Assembly (NCBI RefSeq): GCF_000716715.1
Contig: NZ_JNYJ01000046.1
Location: forward strand, 5,207-69,206
Origin: Dactylosporangium aurantiacum
GTDB lineage: Bacteria > Actinomycetota > Actinomycetes > Mycobacteriales > Micromonosporaceae
DNA: 64,000 nt
Direction of reading: 5' to 3'
Shown here: one piece after another, positions 7,393-16,702 of the stretch
How positions within the stretch are numbered: the stretch's first letter is position 1
Layout: each line of letters opens with the position of its first letter
Made by a program: the position numbers and the translations under genes
The notes under the pieces: generated by a model
What the model saw: only the letters and a program-made list of their open reading frames with translations
Told to the model about the DNA's origin: nothing
The model's database searches: none

Positions 7393-8721
7393 TCACCGAC
7401 GATCGTACCCGCTGAAATCAGCGGGAACACGTTCCGTGACCTGGTTACCACGCTCCGCGTGTAGTCCGGAAACCCGGCGTCTTGAGGTGCGGCTGCGGAC
7501 GAGGGCGGACAGCGCCGCGGCGGCCAGGGTGGCGGCGGCGACGCTGCTGGTCAGGCCGATCGCGGGCGCCGCGACCAGGGCCGGCAGCAGCCGCACCGCG
7601 ACCGCGCCGCCGAGGGCGCGGGTCGAGGCGCTCCAGGCGAGCACCGTGGTCACGGTGCCGGGTGTGGCGTCGCGGGCGATCCGGGCGTCCATGCCGCCCT
7701 CGAACGCGGTCATGCTGAGCCCGGACAGGAACTGCGCGGCGAACAGGCCGAGCAGGTGCGCCGGGGCGAGCAGCCAGCCCAGGAGCATCCCGACACCCCA
7801 CATCGGCCAGGTGACCTGCGGCGGGAGGCGGAGCCGGTCGACGACGGCGACGGCCGAGGACGACAGCAGGCACCCGGCGCTGAACGCGATCGCCGCCCCC
7901 GCCACCGCCCGCTGCCCGTGCAGCTCGCTGGCGAGCGCGACCGACAGCAGCGTCGGCCCGGCCGCCAGCAGCGTGACGACGCCGCCGCCGGCCAGGACGG
8001 GCCACGGCAGCCGCAGGCGGCCGGACCGGGCCTGCGCGCGCCGGGCGATCCGGGTGACGGGCACCCCGGCGGCGGACACCATCCCGGCGGCGGATGAGGC
8101 GTCACGGACCCGGGCCCGGCGCGCGGTGAGGACGGTGGGCAGCAGGCTCAGGCCGTACACCAGGAACACGGCGAGGAACGCGTGGCCATGCAGCGGCAGC
8201 AGGGCGGCGACCCCGGCACCGGCGGCCTCGACCGCCGCGATCGACAGCGCATAGCGGGTCATCGCCTGGGGCCGGGCGTCGACGGCGGCGACCTCGGCGC
8301 GCATCGCGGCGAACCCGGCGAAGGCGGCGACGTGCATGAGCACGATCCCGGCCGCGACGAGCCGGCCGTCGTAGCCGGCCAGCAGCGCGGCCAGGGTCGC
8401 GACCCGCAGCACGCCCTCGGTGCCGCCGGCGAGCACCAGCAGGGTGCGGCCGGGCAGGTGCCGGGCGAGCCGGCCGGTGACCGGCGCGGACAGCACGACG
8501 CCGGCGAGCATGGCGGCGTTGAACAGCCCGGCGAGGGCGAGACCGCCGCGCTCGACGGCGACCAGGTTGAAGACCGTCCAGCCGAGCGACAGGCCGAACG
8601 AGTCGACGAGCCCCGACACCATCAGCTCGCGCAGCCGGCCGGCGCGCCGCCGGCCGCCGGGGACCACGCCGCGGTGGCGGGCCGGCCGGTGCGTCCGTGG
8701 GGGCGCAACGGCCACCGCCAT
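7393..8721 (-). CDS. MFS transporter coupled to a PLP decarboxylase
   Basis: A 442-residue protein with about 12 hydrophobic segments, an Arg-rich N-terminal tail (1-30) and a charged central loop near 205-235, as in the major facilitator superfamily. The start ATG shares its A with the TGA of the upstream decarboxylase (TGATG), so translation is coupled. Most likely it exports the amine made by the decarboxylase or exchanges it for the amino acid; this is inferred from context. The last 30 or so residues are hydrophilic and may be a read-through extension. Confidence 0.75.
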   Translation of the reverse strand: MAVAVAPPRTHRPARHRGVVPGGRRRAGRLRELMVSGLVDSFGLSLGWTVFNLVAVERGGLALAGLFNAAMLAGVVLSAPVTGRLARHLPGRTLLVLAGGTEGVLRVATLAALLAGYDGRLVAAGIVLMHVAAFAGFAAMRAEVAAVDARPQAMTRYALSIAAVEAAGAGVAALLPLHGHAFLAVFLVYGLSLLPTVLTARRARVRDASSAAGMVSAAGVPVTRIARRAQARSGRLRLPWPVLAGGGVVTLLAAGPTLLSVALASELHGQRAVAGAAIAFSAGCLLSSSAVAVVDRLRLPPQVTWPMWGVGMLLGWLLAPAHLLGLFAAQFLSGLSMTAFEGGMDARIARDATPGTVTTVLAWSASTRALGGAVAVRLLPALVAAPAIGLTSSVAAATLAAAALSALVRSRTSRRRVSGLHAERGNQVTERVPADFSGYDRR

Positions 8722-9950
8722 CAGCTGCCGCCGACCCGGGCCGCGGGCAGGTGCGCCGACGGGGCGACCCCGCCGACGAACACCGGCTCAGGCGGCGGGA
8801 AGCCGTTGAAGTGCGACGCGTAGCTCAGCGTGTACGCGCCCGCCGAGCCGATGTACAGCCGGTCGCCGACGTCGACGGTGGAGGGCAGGTTCACCCCGTA
8901 GAACATGGTGTCGGAGCTGTCGCACGACGGGCCGGTGACGGTGAAGGGCAGGTGCGGCACCAGGGCGTGGTCGGTGCGCGACGTCCACAGCGGGAACCGC
9001 CACTGCTGCACGGTCTGCTGGGTCTCCATCATGCCGTGGTAGGCGCCGATGTCGAGGTACAGCCAGTTCTCCCCGGCGCGGACCTCGCGGCCGAGCACGG
9101 AGGCGACCATGACGGCGCTCTCCGCGACGAGGTGCCGGCCCGGCTCGGCGGCCAGCAGCCGCGGCCGGTAAGGCAGCAGCTCGTCCAGGGCGGGCACGAT
9201 CGCGCCGGCGATCTGCTCCAGCGACGGGACGCGCTCGACGTAGCGGGCCGGGAACCCGCCGCCCAGGTCGAGCATCTCCAGGTGGATGCCGTCGGCGGCG
9301 AGGGCCGCCATGAGCGCGCCGGCGGCCGCGATCGCCTGCCGCCACGCGCTGGTCGTGCCGCACTGCGAGCCGACGTGGAAGGTGACGCCGTACGGCCGCA
9401 GCCCCAGCTGCCGGGCCAGCAGCAGCAGCGCCCGCGCCTCGTGCGCCTCCGCGCCGAACTTCCGCGACAGCGGGAAGCTGCTGGTCGAGTCGTCGACGCG
9501 CAGCCGGATGTAGACCGCGGCGCCGGGCGCGAGCTGGGCGAGCTTGTGCAGCTCGCCCTCGGAGTCGAAGCTGAAGCGCCACAGGCCGGCCTTGCGCGCC
9601 TCCACGATCGCGGCGGGGGGCTTGATCGGGTTGCTGTACAGCACCTCGGCGGGGTCGACGCCGATCTCCTGCAGCATCCGCAGCTCGCCGATGGAGGCGA
9701 CCTCGAAGCCGGAGCCGAGCGCGGCGAGGGTGCCCAGGATGTCGGCGCTGGGGTTGCACTTCATCGCGTAGAAGGTGGAGACGCCGGGGATCGCGGCGGC
9801 GAAGGCGGTGTACCGGTCCACGACGGTGTCCAGGTCGACGGCCAGGAACGGCGTGGGCAGGTCCAGGCCGGCCAGGGTCTGCGGGCCGAGGGCGGCCGGC
9901 CAGTGTCCGGGGAGGTCCAGCCGCGCCTGGTCGGTGATGGCAGCCGTCAT
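8721..9950 (-). CDS. Fold-type III PLP-dependent decarboxylase (ornithine/lysine decarboxylase-like)
   Basis: A 409-residue enzyme with the alanine-racemase-like barrel and C-terminal beta domain. Lys64 in FYAMKCNP is the PLP Schiff-base lysine. HVGSQ (192-196), GGGFP (230-234) and EPGRH (269-273) bind the cofactor. CDSSD (343-347, catalytic Cys343) and Tyr373 complete the active site in trans across the dimer, as in eukaryotic-type ornithine decarboxylase. Substrate may be ornithine, lysine or a related diamino acid. The ATG at 9950 follows GAAGGAG by 8 nt. It is co-transcribed with the MFS gene. Confidence 0.87.
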   Translation of the reverse strand: MTAAITDQARLDLPGHWPAALGPQTLAGLDLPTPFLAVDLDTVVDRYTAFAAAIPGVSTFYAMKCNPSADILGTLAALGSGFEVASIGELRMLQEIGVDPAEVLYSNPIKPPAAIVEARKAGLWRFSFDSEGELHKLAQLAPGAAVYIRLRVDDSTSSFPLSRKFGAEAHEARALLLLARQLGLRPYGVTFHVGSQCGTTSAWRQAIAAAGALMAALAADGIHLEMLDLGGGFPARYVERVPSLEQIAGAIVPALDELLPYRPRLLAAEPGRHLVAESAVMVASVLGREVRAGENWLYLDIGAYHGMMETQQTVQQWRFPLWTSRTDHALVPHLPFTVTGPSCDSSDTMFYGVNLPSTVDVGDRLYIGSAGAYTLSYASHFNGFPPPEPVFVGGVAPSAHLPAARVGGS

Positions 9951-10058
9951 GTACCGGTCTCCTTCGTGATGCGGGTGCTCGTACGGGTCGGTCCGCAGAT
10001 CGGCACGGTGCCCGGCGCAGCTTCGAAGGACTGCGGTTGCGGGTGTGGGGCGGAGCCC

Positions 10059-10153
10059 GCCGGTCCGCACCGCGGTGGCAACCTCAGGGGTCAGCCGGCC
10101 ACCGCGCCGGTCCGCACCGCGACGGCGACCTGAAAGGTCAGACGGCCACCGCG
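10059..10153. repeat. Two tandem imperfect 48-bp repeats at a gene end
   Basis: Bases 10059-10106 and 10106-10153 are near-identical 48-bp copies sharing one base (both begin GCCGGTCCGCACCGCG and end CCACCGCG). The second copy covers the 3' end and stop codon of the GGDEF-EAL gene on the minus strand; the first copy repeats that end, including a second in-phase-looking Ala-Val-Ala-Gly-stop. It looks like a small local duplication. Confidence 0.75.
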
Positions 10154-12873
10154 GCCGGGTCGCGCAGCAGCGCGCCGGCCTCCCGTGCCGGCAGCGGCCG
10201 GGAGAAGTAGTAGCCCTGGCCGACGTCGCAGCCCATCCGGCGCAGGGCGAGGAACTGCGCGTACTGCTCGATGCCCTCCGCGACGGTGGCCATCCCGAGG
10301 CTCTGCCCCAGCTGGACGATCGTGCGGGCCAGGGCCGCGTCCGGGGTGGCACCGCCGATGCGTTCCACGAACGACCGGTCGATCTTGAGCGTGTCGACGG
10401 GGAAGCGGCGCAGGTACGCCAGCGACGAGTACCCGGTGCCGAAGTCGTCGATCGCCAGCTTGACGCCGATCTGTTTGAGGCTGAGCAGGACCGCGAGGTT
10501 CTCCTCGGTGTCGTTCATCAGCACGCTCTCGGTCATCTCCAGGCACAGCCGCTCCGCGGGCAGCCCGGTGTCGGCCAGGACCCCGGCGACGATCGCCGGC
10601 AGGTCGGTCTGGTCGAACTGGCGGCCGGATACGTTGACCGCCATCGTCAGCGGCCGGTCCGGTGCGGGCCGGCTCCATTCGACGCACTGCCGGCTGGCCT
10701 CGGCGAGGACCCACTGGCCGAGCGGGCGGATCAGGCCGGTGGACTCGGCCAGGGGGATGAAGTCGGCGGGGGAGATCTCCCCGCGGGTCGGGTGCCGCCA
10801 CCGTACGAGCGCCTCGAAGCCGGTGACGGTGCCGGAGCGCAGCTCGATCGTCGGCTGGTAGTGCAGGACGAGCTCGCCGGTCGTCTCCAGGGCGCGGCGC
10901 AGGTCGGCGGCGAGCTGGAGCCGGTCGACGAGGCCGGAGTGCATCGCCGGGTCGTACCGGGCGAAGGTGCCCTCGCCGGCGGCCTTCGCCCGGTACATGG
11001 CCAGGTCGGCGTTGCGCAGCAGCTGGTCGGCGTCGGCGGCGTCCGGGCCGGTGACGGCGATGCCGATGGACGCCTGGACGTGGATCTCGGTGTTGTCGAT
11101 GTCGAACTGGTGGTCCAGCGCGTCGATGATCCGGGTGGCGAGGTCGTCGGCGTCGCCGGCGGCGTCCTGCGCGGTGCCGGTCAGGTCGATGAGGACGGCG
11201 AACTCGTCGCCGCCGAAGCGGGCCACGGTGTCGCCGGGGCGCACCGCGGCGGCGAGCCGGTCGGCGACCTGGACGAGCAGCTGGTCGCCGGCGGCGTGCC
11301 CGAGGCTGTCGTTGACCTCCTTGAACCCGTCGAGGTCCAGGAACAGCACGGCGACGTCCGCGTCGCCGCGGCGGCGCAGCGCCATCTCGACGCGGTCCTT
11401 GAACAGGGCCCGGTTCGCCAGTTTCGTCAGGCCGTCGTGGAACGCCTCGTGGACGAGCTGGTCTTCGAGCTCCTTGCGCTCGGAGATGTCGCGCGAGTTG
11501 AGCACCAGGCCCCGCACGTTGCGGTCGCCGAGCAGGTTGGTGACGGTGACCTCGGCGAGGCGGTGATGCCCGTCGGCGTGCCGCATCGGGATCTCCACGA
11601 CGCGGCTGGCGTACGGGGTGTCGGCGACCGCGCCGAACGCCTCCTCGAGCCGGACGCGGGCGTCGTCGGGCAGGAACTCGGCGAGCCGGCGGCCGGTGGT
11701 GTGCTCGCGGTCGTAGCCGAAGACCCGGCTGATCGACTCGGACTGGTAGGTGACGACGCCGTCGAGCGACACGACCGTGACCACGTCGGAACTGTGCTGC
11801 ACGAGCGCCTGGAACCGCTGCTCGCTGGCCCGCAGGTCGGCGGTGCGGGCCTCGACGCGGTGCTCCAGGTCGCGGGTCAGGTTGCGGTTCTCCAGCAGGG
11901 TGAGCAGCTGCCGGCCCACGATGAGCAGGATGATCGCGGAGCGGGTCATGGTCACGACGGGGTCGTGCACGGCGTGCCGGAGCACCTCGAACGTGCTGGT
12001 GCCGAGCGCGCCGAGGACGGCGATGTAGGGCAGCATGACGCCCAGCGGCCGCACCAGCGTGTCGGCGTCCTCGGCCTCGGGCGGCCCGTCCGGCTTGCGC
12101 GACGCGATCAGGATCAGCGCGAAGCCGACGAACCAGCCCAGGTCGAGCACCGCGCCGGAGCCGTAGTCGTCGACGAGGGTCAGGTACGCGTAGCCGCTGT
12201 CGGACACGGTGAACGCGGCGAGCCCACCGCCGACCAGCGGCAGCGACATCGGCCGCTGCCCGCCGCCGCGCAGCCTGGCGAGGATGAACAGCACGACGGT
12301 GAGCACGACGACGTCGCCGCCCGGGTACCACAGCGTGATCAGCAGCGCGAGAGAGCTGTCCGCGCCCTGCGCGGCGAGCGGCCCGAGGATCAGGTTCCAG
12401 GTCATGAGCAGCAGCGACGCGGCGATCATGAGACCGTCGAGGATGCTGCGGACCTGCTGGGCGACGCTCTGCCGGCGCACCGGCAGCAGGAGCAGCCCGG
12501 CGGCGGTCAGCGGCATCATCCAGAAGTAGCCGGCGTCGGCGAGGGACGGGAACGGCACGCCGGTGCCCAGGACCGTCTCGTACCAGATGCAGCACAGCTG
12601 CCCGGCGGCCCACGACAGGGAGCCCAGCCCGGTCAGGGCCCACGCCCACCGTACCCGGGCCGCCGCGGGCCGCAGCGCCTTGGCCAGGCAGCCGCAGGCG
12701 GCGGCGAGTGCCGCGGCGAACAGCGCGACGTTCGAGGTGTTCTGCGCGGTGACGGGCCCACCGGCGCCGGTGACGAGCGCGGCGAACAGCGCGGCGGTCA
12801 CGGCGGCGGTCGCGCCGCACAGCACGGCGTACCCGCGGGTGGGCACGGCGGCGCGCAGCAACGTGGCCAGCAT
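10138..12873 (-). CDS. Membrane-anchored PAS-GGDEF-EAL cyclic-di-GMP protein
   Basis: A 911-residue protein. About ten hydrophobic segments fill residues 1-310, a short coiled coil and a PAS domain follow (about 340-470), then GGDEF (intact FGGDEF) and EAL (intact GFEALVRW, with a later DDFGTGYSS). Both catalytic motifs are complete, so it could make and break c-di-GMP, switching according to the N-terminal sensor. This architecture resembles the Streptomyces RmdA/RmdB and CdgB-type regulators of development, but that is only family-level inference. The ATG at 12873 lies 8 nt after a G-rich ribosome site. It is downstream of the ROK gene on the same strand. Confidence 0.88.
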   Translation of the reverse strand: MLATLLRAAVPTRGYAVLCGATAAVTAALFAALVTGAGGPVTAQNTSNVALFAAALAAACGCLAKALRPAAARVRWAWALTGLGSLSWAAGQLCCIWYETVLGTGVPFPSLADAGYFWMMPLTAAGLLLLPVRRQSVAQQVRSILDGLMIAASLLLMTWNLILGPLAAQGADSSLALLITLWYPGGDVVVLTVVLFILARLRGGGQRPMSLPLVGGGLAAFTVSDSGYAYLTLVDDYGSGAVLDLGWFVGFALILIASRKPDGPPEAEDADTLVRPLGVMLPYIAVLGALGTSTFEVLRHAVHDPVVTMTRSAIILLIVGRQLLTLLENRNLTRDLEHRVEARTADLRASEQRFQALVQHSSDVVTVVSLDGVVTYQSESISRVFGYDREHTTGRRLAEFLPDDARVRLEEAFGAVADTPYASRVVEIPMRHADGHHRLAEVTVTNLLGDRNVRGLVLNSRDISERKELEDQLVHEAFHDGLTKLANRALFKDRVEMALRRRGDADVAVLFLDLDGFKEVNDSLGHAAGDQLLVQVADRLAAAVRPGDTVARFGGDEFAVLIDLTGTAQDAAGDADDLATRIIDALDHQFDIDNTEIHVQASIGIAVTGPDAADADQLLRNADLAMYRAKAAGEGTFARYDPAMHSGLVDRLQLAADLRRALETTGELVLHYQPTIELRSGTVTGFEALVRWRHPTRGEISPADFIPLAESTGLIRPLGQWVLAEASRQCVEWSRPAPDRPLTMAVNVSGRQFDQTDLPAIVAGVLADTGLPAERLCLEMTESVLMNDTEENLAVLLSLKQIGVKLAIDDFGTGYSSLAYLRRFPVDTLKIDRSFVERIGGATPDAALARTIVQLGQSLGMATVAEGIEQYAQFLALRRMGCDVGQGYYFSRPLPAREAGALLRDPAAVAV

Positions 12874-12993
12874 TGTCGCCCCCTGTCGCCGTACCGTCCG
12901 GTGACCCGCCAGATCGGGCGACGGGCGCGGGAGCTGAGCTGTCGGGTGCCGCGGCAACCACACCGCACCCGGCGGGCGCGGGCACCGCGGCGG

Positions 12994-14391
12994 TCAGGCG
13001 AAGTCGAGCGGGTCGGCGAACAGCGGCTCGAACGCGAGCTCCGCGGCGCCGAGCAGCGCGGCGTCCTCGCCGAGGACGGGGGTGCGCAGGCGGACGTGCT
13101 CGCGGCAGGCGGGCAGGGCGTTGCGGTTGAGGCGGCTGCGCACCTGGGCGGCGGATGCCAGGTACACCTCCCGCAGCGTGCCGCCGAAGATGACCATTTC
13201 GGGGTTGAAGATGTTGACGAGGTTGGCGACGCCGAAGCCGAGCCAGTCGCCGACCTGCCGGACGGCGGCCTGCGCCGACGCGTCGCCGCGCCCGGCGGCG
13301 TCCACGACGGCGAGGATGCCCTCGCGCCCGGTGGACGGGTCACGCCCGGCGGCGGTCAGCAGGGCGTGCTCGCCGATCTCGGTCTCCCAGCAGCCGTGCG
13401 AGCCGCAGCTGCACGGCTTGCCGGCGGGGTTGACGACCATGTGGCCGACCTCGCCGCCGTAGCCGCCGTGGCCGGTGACGGGGCGCCCGGCGGCGATGAT
13501 CCCGCCGCCGACGCCGGCGTCGCCGTAGAGGTACACGACGTTGTCGCAGCCGACGGCGGCGCCGCGGGCGTGCTCGGCGAGCGCGGCGAGGTCGGCGTTG
13601 TTGCGCACCTGCACCAGCGGCCGGCCCGGTTCGGTGAGGTCGGGCTCCTCGGCGTCGGGCAGGTCCTCGTCGAGCAGGTCGTCGCTGTCGGTGCCGCCGG
13701 TCCGGCGGGCCGCGCCCGGCGGACCCACCCCGGCCTCGACCAGGTCGTCGTCGCGCGCCTGCCGCTGCGCCGGCACGGTGGTGGTCGCCGCGGCGGGGCG
13801 CAGGCCGGTGGCGGGGAAGACGTCGACGCCGGTGCTGATGATGACCTCGGCGAGGGCCTCGCCGAGCGGCTGGTCGACCCAGCCGAGTTCGGGGCCGAGC
13901 CGGACGAAGCCGTCCTCGCGGCGCACCATGGCGGAGACCGCCGCGGCGCTGCCGACGAGCCGCGCGCCGGGCGGGGCGGCCTTCTGCATCTTGCGCACGA
14001 AGTCGGCGATCGGCGCGACGACCTGGGCGGCGGTGCGGTCGCCGCGTTCGCGGACGGCGGCGTGCCGGTCCAGCACGACGCCGCCGAGGCCGACGCGGGC
14101 GGCGACGATGCGGTCCACCTCGACGGCGAACGCGAAGACGTACACGTGCTCGGACTCGGGGCGCACGACCAGCGACGGGCGGCCCGCCCGGCCCCGCTGC
14201 TCGCGGGGCACGCCCTCGCTCACCAGCCCGGCGGCGACGAGGTCGGCGGTCAGCGCGCCGATCGTGCTGCGGTTGAGCCCGAGGCTGGTGGTGAGGTCGG
14301 CGCGGGACATGGCGCCGTGGAGGTGCACGGAACGCAGGAGAGCACCGAGGTTGCTCCTACGGATCTCCTCCTGGCTGGGGCCGACGCGCAT
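12994..14391 (-). CDS. ROK-family regulator with a central acidic insertion
   Basis: A 465-residue protein. The N-terminal winged helix-turn-helix (27-60, with LTTSLGLNRSTIGALTADL) is followed by a ROK sugar-kinase-like fold. The ROK zinc signature CSCGSHGCWE is at 327-336 and the glycine-rich nucleotide-type loop at 291-297. The usual END/N-ADL segment is QVRNNADLAALAEH. Between residues about 193 and 258 sits a roughly 65-residue low-complexity, Asp/Glu-rich stretch absent from typical members, where the family would pass directly into that segment. It lies 143 nt downstream of the ABC importer and probably represses it until sugar binds. Confidence 0.85.
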   Translation of the reverse strand: MRVGPSQEEIRRSNLGALLRSVHLHGAMSRADLTTSLGLNRSTIGALTADLVAAGLVSEGVPREQRGRAGRPSLVVRPESEHVYVFAFAVEVDRIVAARVGLGGVVLDRHAAVRERGDRTAAQVVAPIADFVRKMQKAAPPGARLVGSAAAVSAMVRREDGFVRLGPELGWVDQPLGEALAEVIISTGVDVFPATGLRPAAATTTVPAQRQARDDDLVEAGVGPPGAARRTGGTDSDDLLDEDLPDAEEPDLTEPGRPLVQVRNNADLAALAEHARGAAVGCDNVVYLYGDAGVGGGIIAAGRPVTGHGGYGGEVGHMVVNPAGKPCSCGSHGCWETEIGEHALLTAAGRDPSTGREGILAVVDAAGRGDASAQAAVRQVGDWLGFGVANLVNIFNPEMVIFGGTLREVYLASAAQVRSRLNRNALPACREHVRLRTPVLGEDAALLGAAELAFEPLFADPLDFA

Positions 14392-14484
14392 GCTCGACTT
14401 TCTCGTTGGTGGTGCCTGCCGCTTACCGTACGGCCGTCCTGCCGGCCGGAACAGAGCCGTTCCGGCAACCTGGCTGCCGGCCGG

Positions 14485-14518
14485 GTGTCCGCCCCGGGGT
14501 TGGGCGGGACGGACACCT
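14485..14518 (-). terminator. Hairpin after the ABC permease gene
   Basis: GGTGTCCG and CGGACACC form an 8-bp outer stem (14485-14518) with additional C/G pairing inside. It lies between the permease stop and the ROK start, so it should end or reduce transcription of the importer operon; no clear U-tract follows. Confidence 0.5.
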
Positions 14519-14534
14519 CGGCAGGACGGTGCGG

Positions 14535-15794
14535 CTATCTCAGTCCGGCGGACGCGGCCCGGCGCCGTGACAGCGCGTCGATGCCGGCGGCGGCGAGCAG
14601 GACGACACCGGTGACGATGAACTTCTGCCCGGCGCTGTACTGCATGAGGCCCATGCCGTTCTCGATGACGGCGACGACCGCGCCGCCGAGGACCGCGTCG
14701 AGGACCCGGCCCTTGCCGCCGAAGAGGCTGGTGCCGCCGATGACGGCCGCGCCGACGGCGTAGAGCAGCACGTTGCTGCCACCGGTGTTCGGGTCGACGG
14801 ACGCCTGCCGCGACGCGGCGATGATGCCGCCGACCGCGGCCATCGCCGAGCAGATGACGAAGACGGAGATGCGGATGCCGTCGACGTTGATGCCGGCCCG
14901 GCGGGCGGCCTCCTTGTTGCCGCCGACGGCGTACAGGTGCCGGCCGTAGGCGGTGCGGCCCAGCACGAACGTCCAGATCACCAGCAGCACGCCGATGAGC
15001 AGGACGACCATCGGGACGCCCTTCTGCGAGAACAGGATGTTGCGGCCGCGCTCGAGGTTGAGCACGTAGACGCCGACGCCCATGAGCGCGGCGACGCCGC
15101 CGACGCGCAGCGCGACGACCGACATCGGCTCGACGGCCAGGCCGCGGCGGGCCCGGCTGGTGCGCTTCCACAGCTGCAGCGCGGCGAGGGCGGCGATGGT
15201 GATGCCGTACAGGATCCAGCCCTGCAGCGGGGTGAACCGGCCGTCGAAGTTGATCTTCTTGATGGTCGGGTCGTCGACGGCGATGATCGTGCCGCCCTTG
15301 ATGAGCAGCAGCACCGCGCCCTGGAAGGCGAGGAAAGCGGCGAGCGTCACCACGAACGACGGGATGCCGATCTTCGCCACGAGCAGGCCGATGACGATAC
15401 CGATGACGATGCCGGTGGCGACCGCGCCGAGGATCGCCACGTACCAGGGGAAGCCGTGCGTGGTCAGCAGGGTCGCCAGGACCGCGGCGCACACGCCGCT
15501 GGCGTAGCCCGCGGACAGGTCGATCTCGCCGAGCAGCAGGACGAACACCAGGCCCATGGCGATGCAGGTGACCGCGGCGCCCTGGGAGAGCAGGTTGGCG
15601 AAGTTGGCCGCGCTGAAGAACACCGGCCGTGCGACGGAGAAGATGATCGTCAGCACGATGAGGCCGAGGATCGCGGGCAGCGCGCCCATGTCGCCGCCGC
15701 GCACCTTCGCCAGGTACGTGCGGACGTAGAGTCCCAGGGTCGGCGTCTGGCCGCCGGAAACCTTCTCCTCCGGGGGCACCGTGGACACGGTCAT
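14535..15794 (-). CDS. Sugar ABC transporter permease (XylH/RbsC type)
   Basis: A 419-residue inner-membrane permease with about ten transmembrane helices. Family marks are the segment LLLGEIDLSAGY near 108-119, the EAARRAGIN cytoplasmic loop and GGTSLFGGKGR in the C-terminal part, all typical of carbohydrate uptake transporter 2 permeases. A long loop around 200-230 is more like XylH than RbsC. The ATG at 15794 has GGAGG 7 nt upstream. It follows the ATPase gene and works with it and the binding lipoprotein. Confidence 0.9.
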   Translation of the reverse strand: MTVSTVPPEEKVSGGQTPTLGLYVRTYLAKVRGGDMGALPAILGLIVLTIIFSVARPVFFSAANFANLLSQGAAVTCIAMGLVFVLLLGEIDLSAGYASGVCAAVLATLLTTHGFPWYVAILGAVATGIVIGIVIGLLVAKIGIPSFVVTLAAFLAFQGAVLLLIKGGTIIAVDDPTIKKINFDGRFTPLQGWILYGITIAALAALQLWKRTSRARRGLAVEPMSVVALRVGGVAALMGVGVYVLNLERGRNILFSQKGVPMVVLLIGVLLVIWTFVLGRTAYGRHLYAVGGNKEAARRAGINVDGIRISVFVICSAMAAVGGIIAASRQASVDPNTGGSNVLLYAVGAAVIGGTSLFGGKGRVLDAVLGGAVVAVIENGMGLMQYSAGQKFIVTGVVLLAAAGIDALSRRRAASAGLR

Positions 15795-15879
15795 GACGTC
15801 ACCTCCGCTGCGCTCCGGCGCCGCCCTGACCTGACACTGAGCCGATGATGCACGGCTCCTCCGCTCCGCTTCGGACCGT

Positions 15880-16653
15880 TCATACCGTCGCTCCGTTCTG
15901 GCGCAGCCCGAGGTCGCCGCTGCGACCGGCGGTGATGAGTTCCACGACCTGCGAGTGGGTGACGTCGGTGGCACTCACCTGGGCGCACATCTGACCGAGG
16001 AACAGCGCGGCGATCCGGTCGGCGACGGCGAACACGTCGTTCATGTTGTGCGAGATGAGCACGACGGCGAGGCCGTTGTCGGCGAGGCGGCGCACCAGCT
16101 CGAGGACCTGGGCGGTCTGCGCGACGCCGAGGGCCGCGGTCGGCTCGTCGAGCACGACCAGGCGGTTGTTCCACAGCACGGCCTTGGCGATGGCGACCGT
16201 CTGCCGCTGGCCGCCGGACAGGCTCGACACGTGCTGGCGGACCGACTTCACGGTGCGCACCGACAGCCCCGCGAGGGTCTCCGCGGCCTTCTGCTCCATC
16301 GTGATGTCGTCCAGGACGATGCCGCTCTTGATCTCACGGCCGAGGAACATGTTCTGGACGATGTCGAGGTTGTCGCAGAGCGCGAGGTCCTGGTAGACGA
16401 TCTCGACGCCGAGCGCGGCGGCGTCGCGCGGTCCGTGGACGCTGACCGGCTTGCCGTCGAACAGGTACTCGCCGGAGTCGATCGAGTAGATCCCGCCGAG
16501 GCACTTGACCAGGGTGGACTTTCCGGCGCCGTTGTCACCGACGAGGGCGGTGACCTGGCCGGCGTACGCGGAGAAGTCCACGTCCCGCAGGACCTGGACG
16601 GGTCCGAAGCTCTTGTTGAGCCCACGGACCTCGAGCAGAGGTGTGTCGGTCAC
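15880..16653 (-). CDS. Sugar ABC transporter ATPase, single-domain (XylG-like)
   Basis: A 257-residue ATPase. Walker A is GDNGAGKST (39-47), the signature is LSGGQRQ, Walker B is LVVLDEPTAAL and the switch His follows in LISHN. Most xylose/ribose-type importers use a double-length ATPase (about 500 residues); this single-domain form is the common actinobacterial variant and acts as a dimer. The GTG at 16653 has AAGGAG 7 nt upstream. It is 98 nt after the binding-protein gene, with a hairpin between them. Confidence 0.9.
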   Translation of the reverse strand: MTDTPLLEVRGLNKSFGPVQVLRDVDFSAYAGQVTALVGDNGAGKSTLVKCLGGIYSIDSGEYLFDGKPVSVHGPRDAAALGVEIVYQDLALCDNLDIVQNMFLGREIKSGIVLDDITMEQKAAETLAGLSVRTVKSVRQHVSSLSGGQRQTVAIAKAVLWNNRLVVLDEPTAALGVAQTAQVLELVRRLADNGLAVVLISHNMNDVFAVADRIAALFLGQMCAQVSATDVTHSQVVELITAGRSGDLGLRQNGATV

Positions 16654-16702
16654 GATGCTCCTTCTTGCATGTCCGACGGGGGTGGCCGTTCACAGGCTGC
16701 GA

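Noticed and set aside
10045..14763. Plus-strand open frame of 1572 codons opposite the GGDEF-EAL and ROK genes
   Set aside because: The translation is low-complexity (Gly/Val/Asp/Arg/Gln) with no motif; the minus strand carries intact GGDEF, EAL and ROK signatures.
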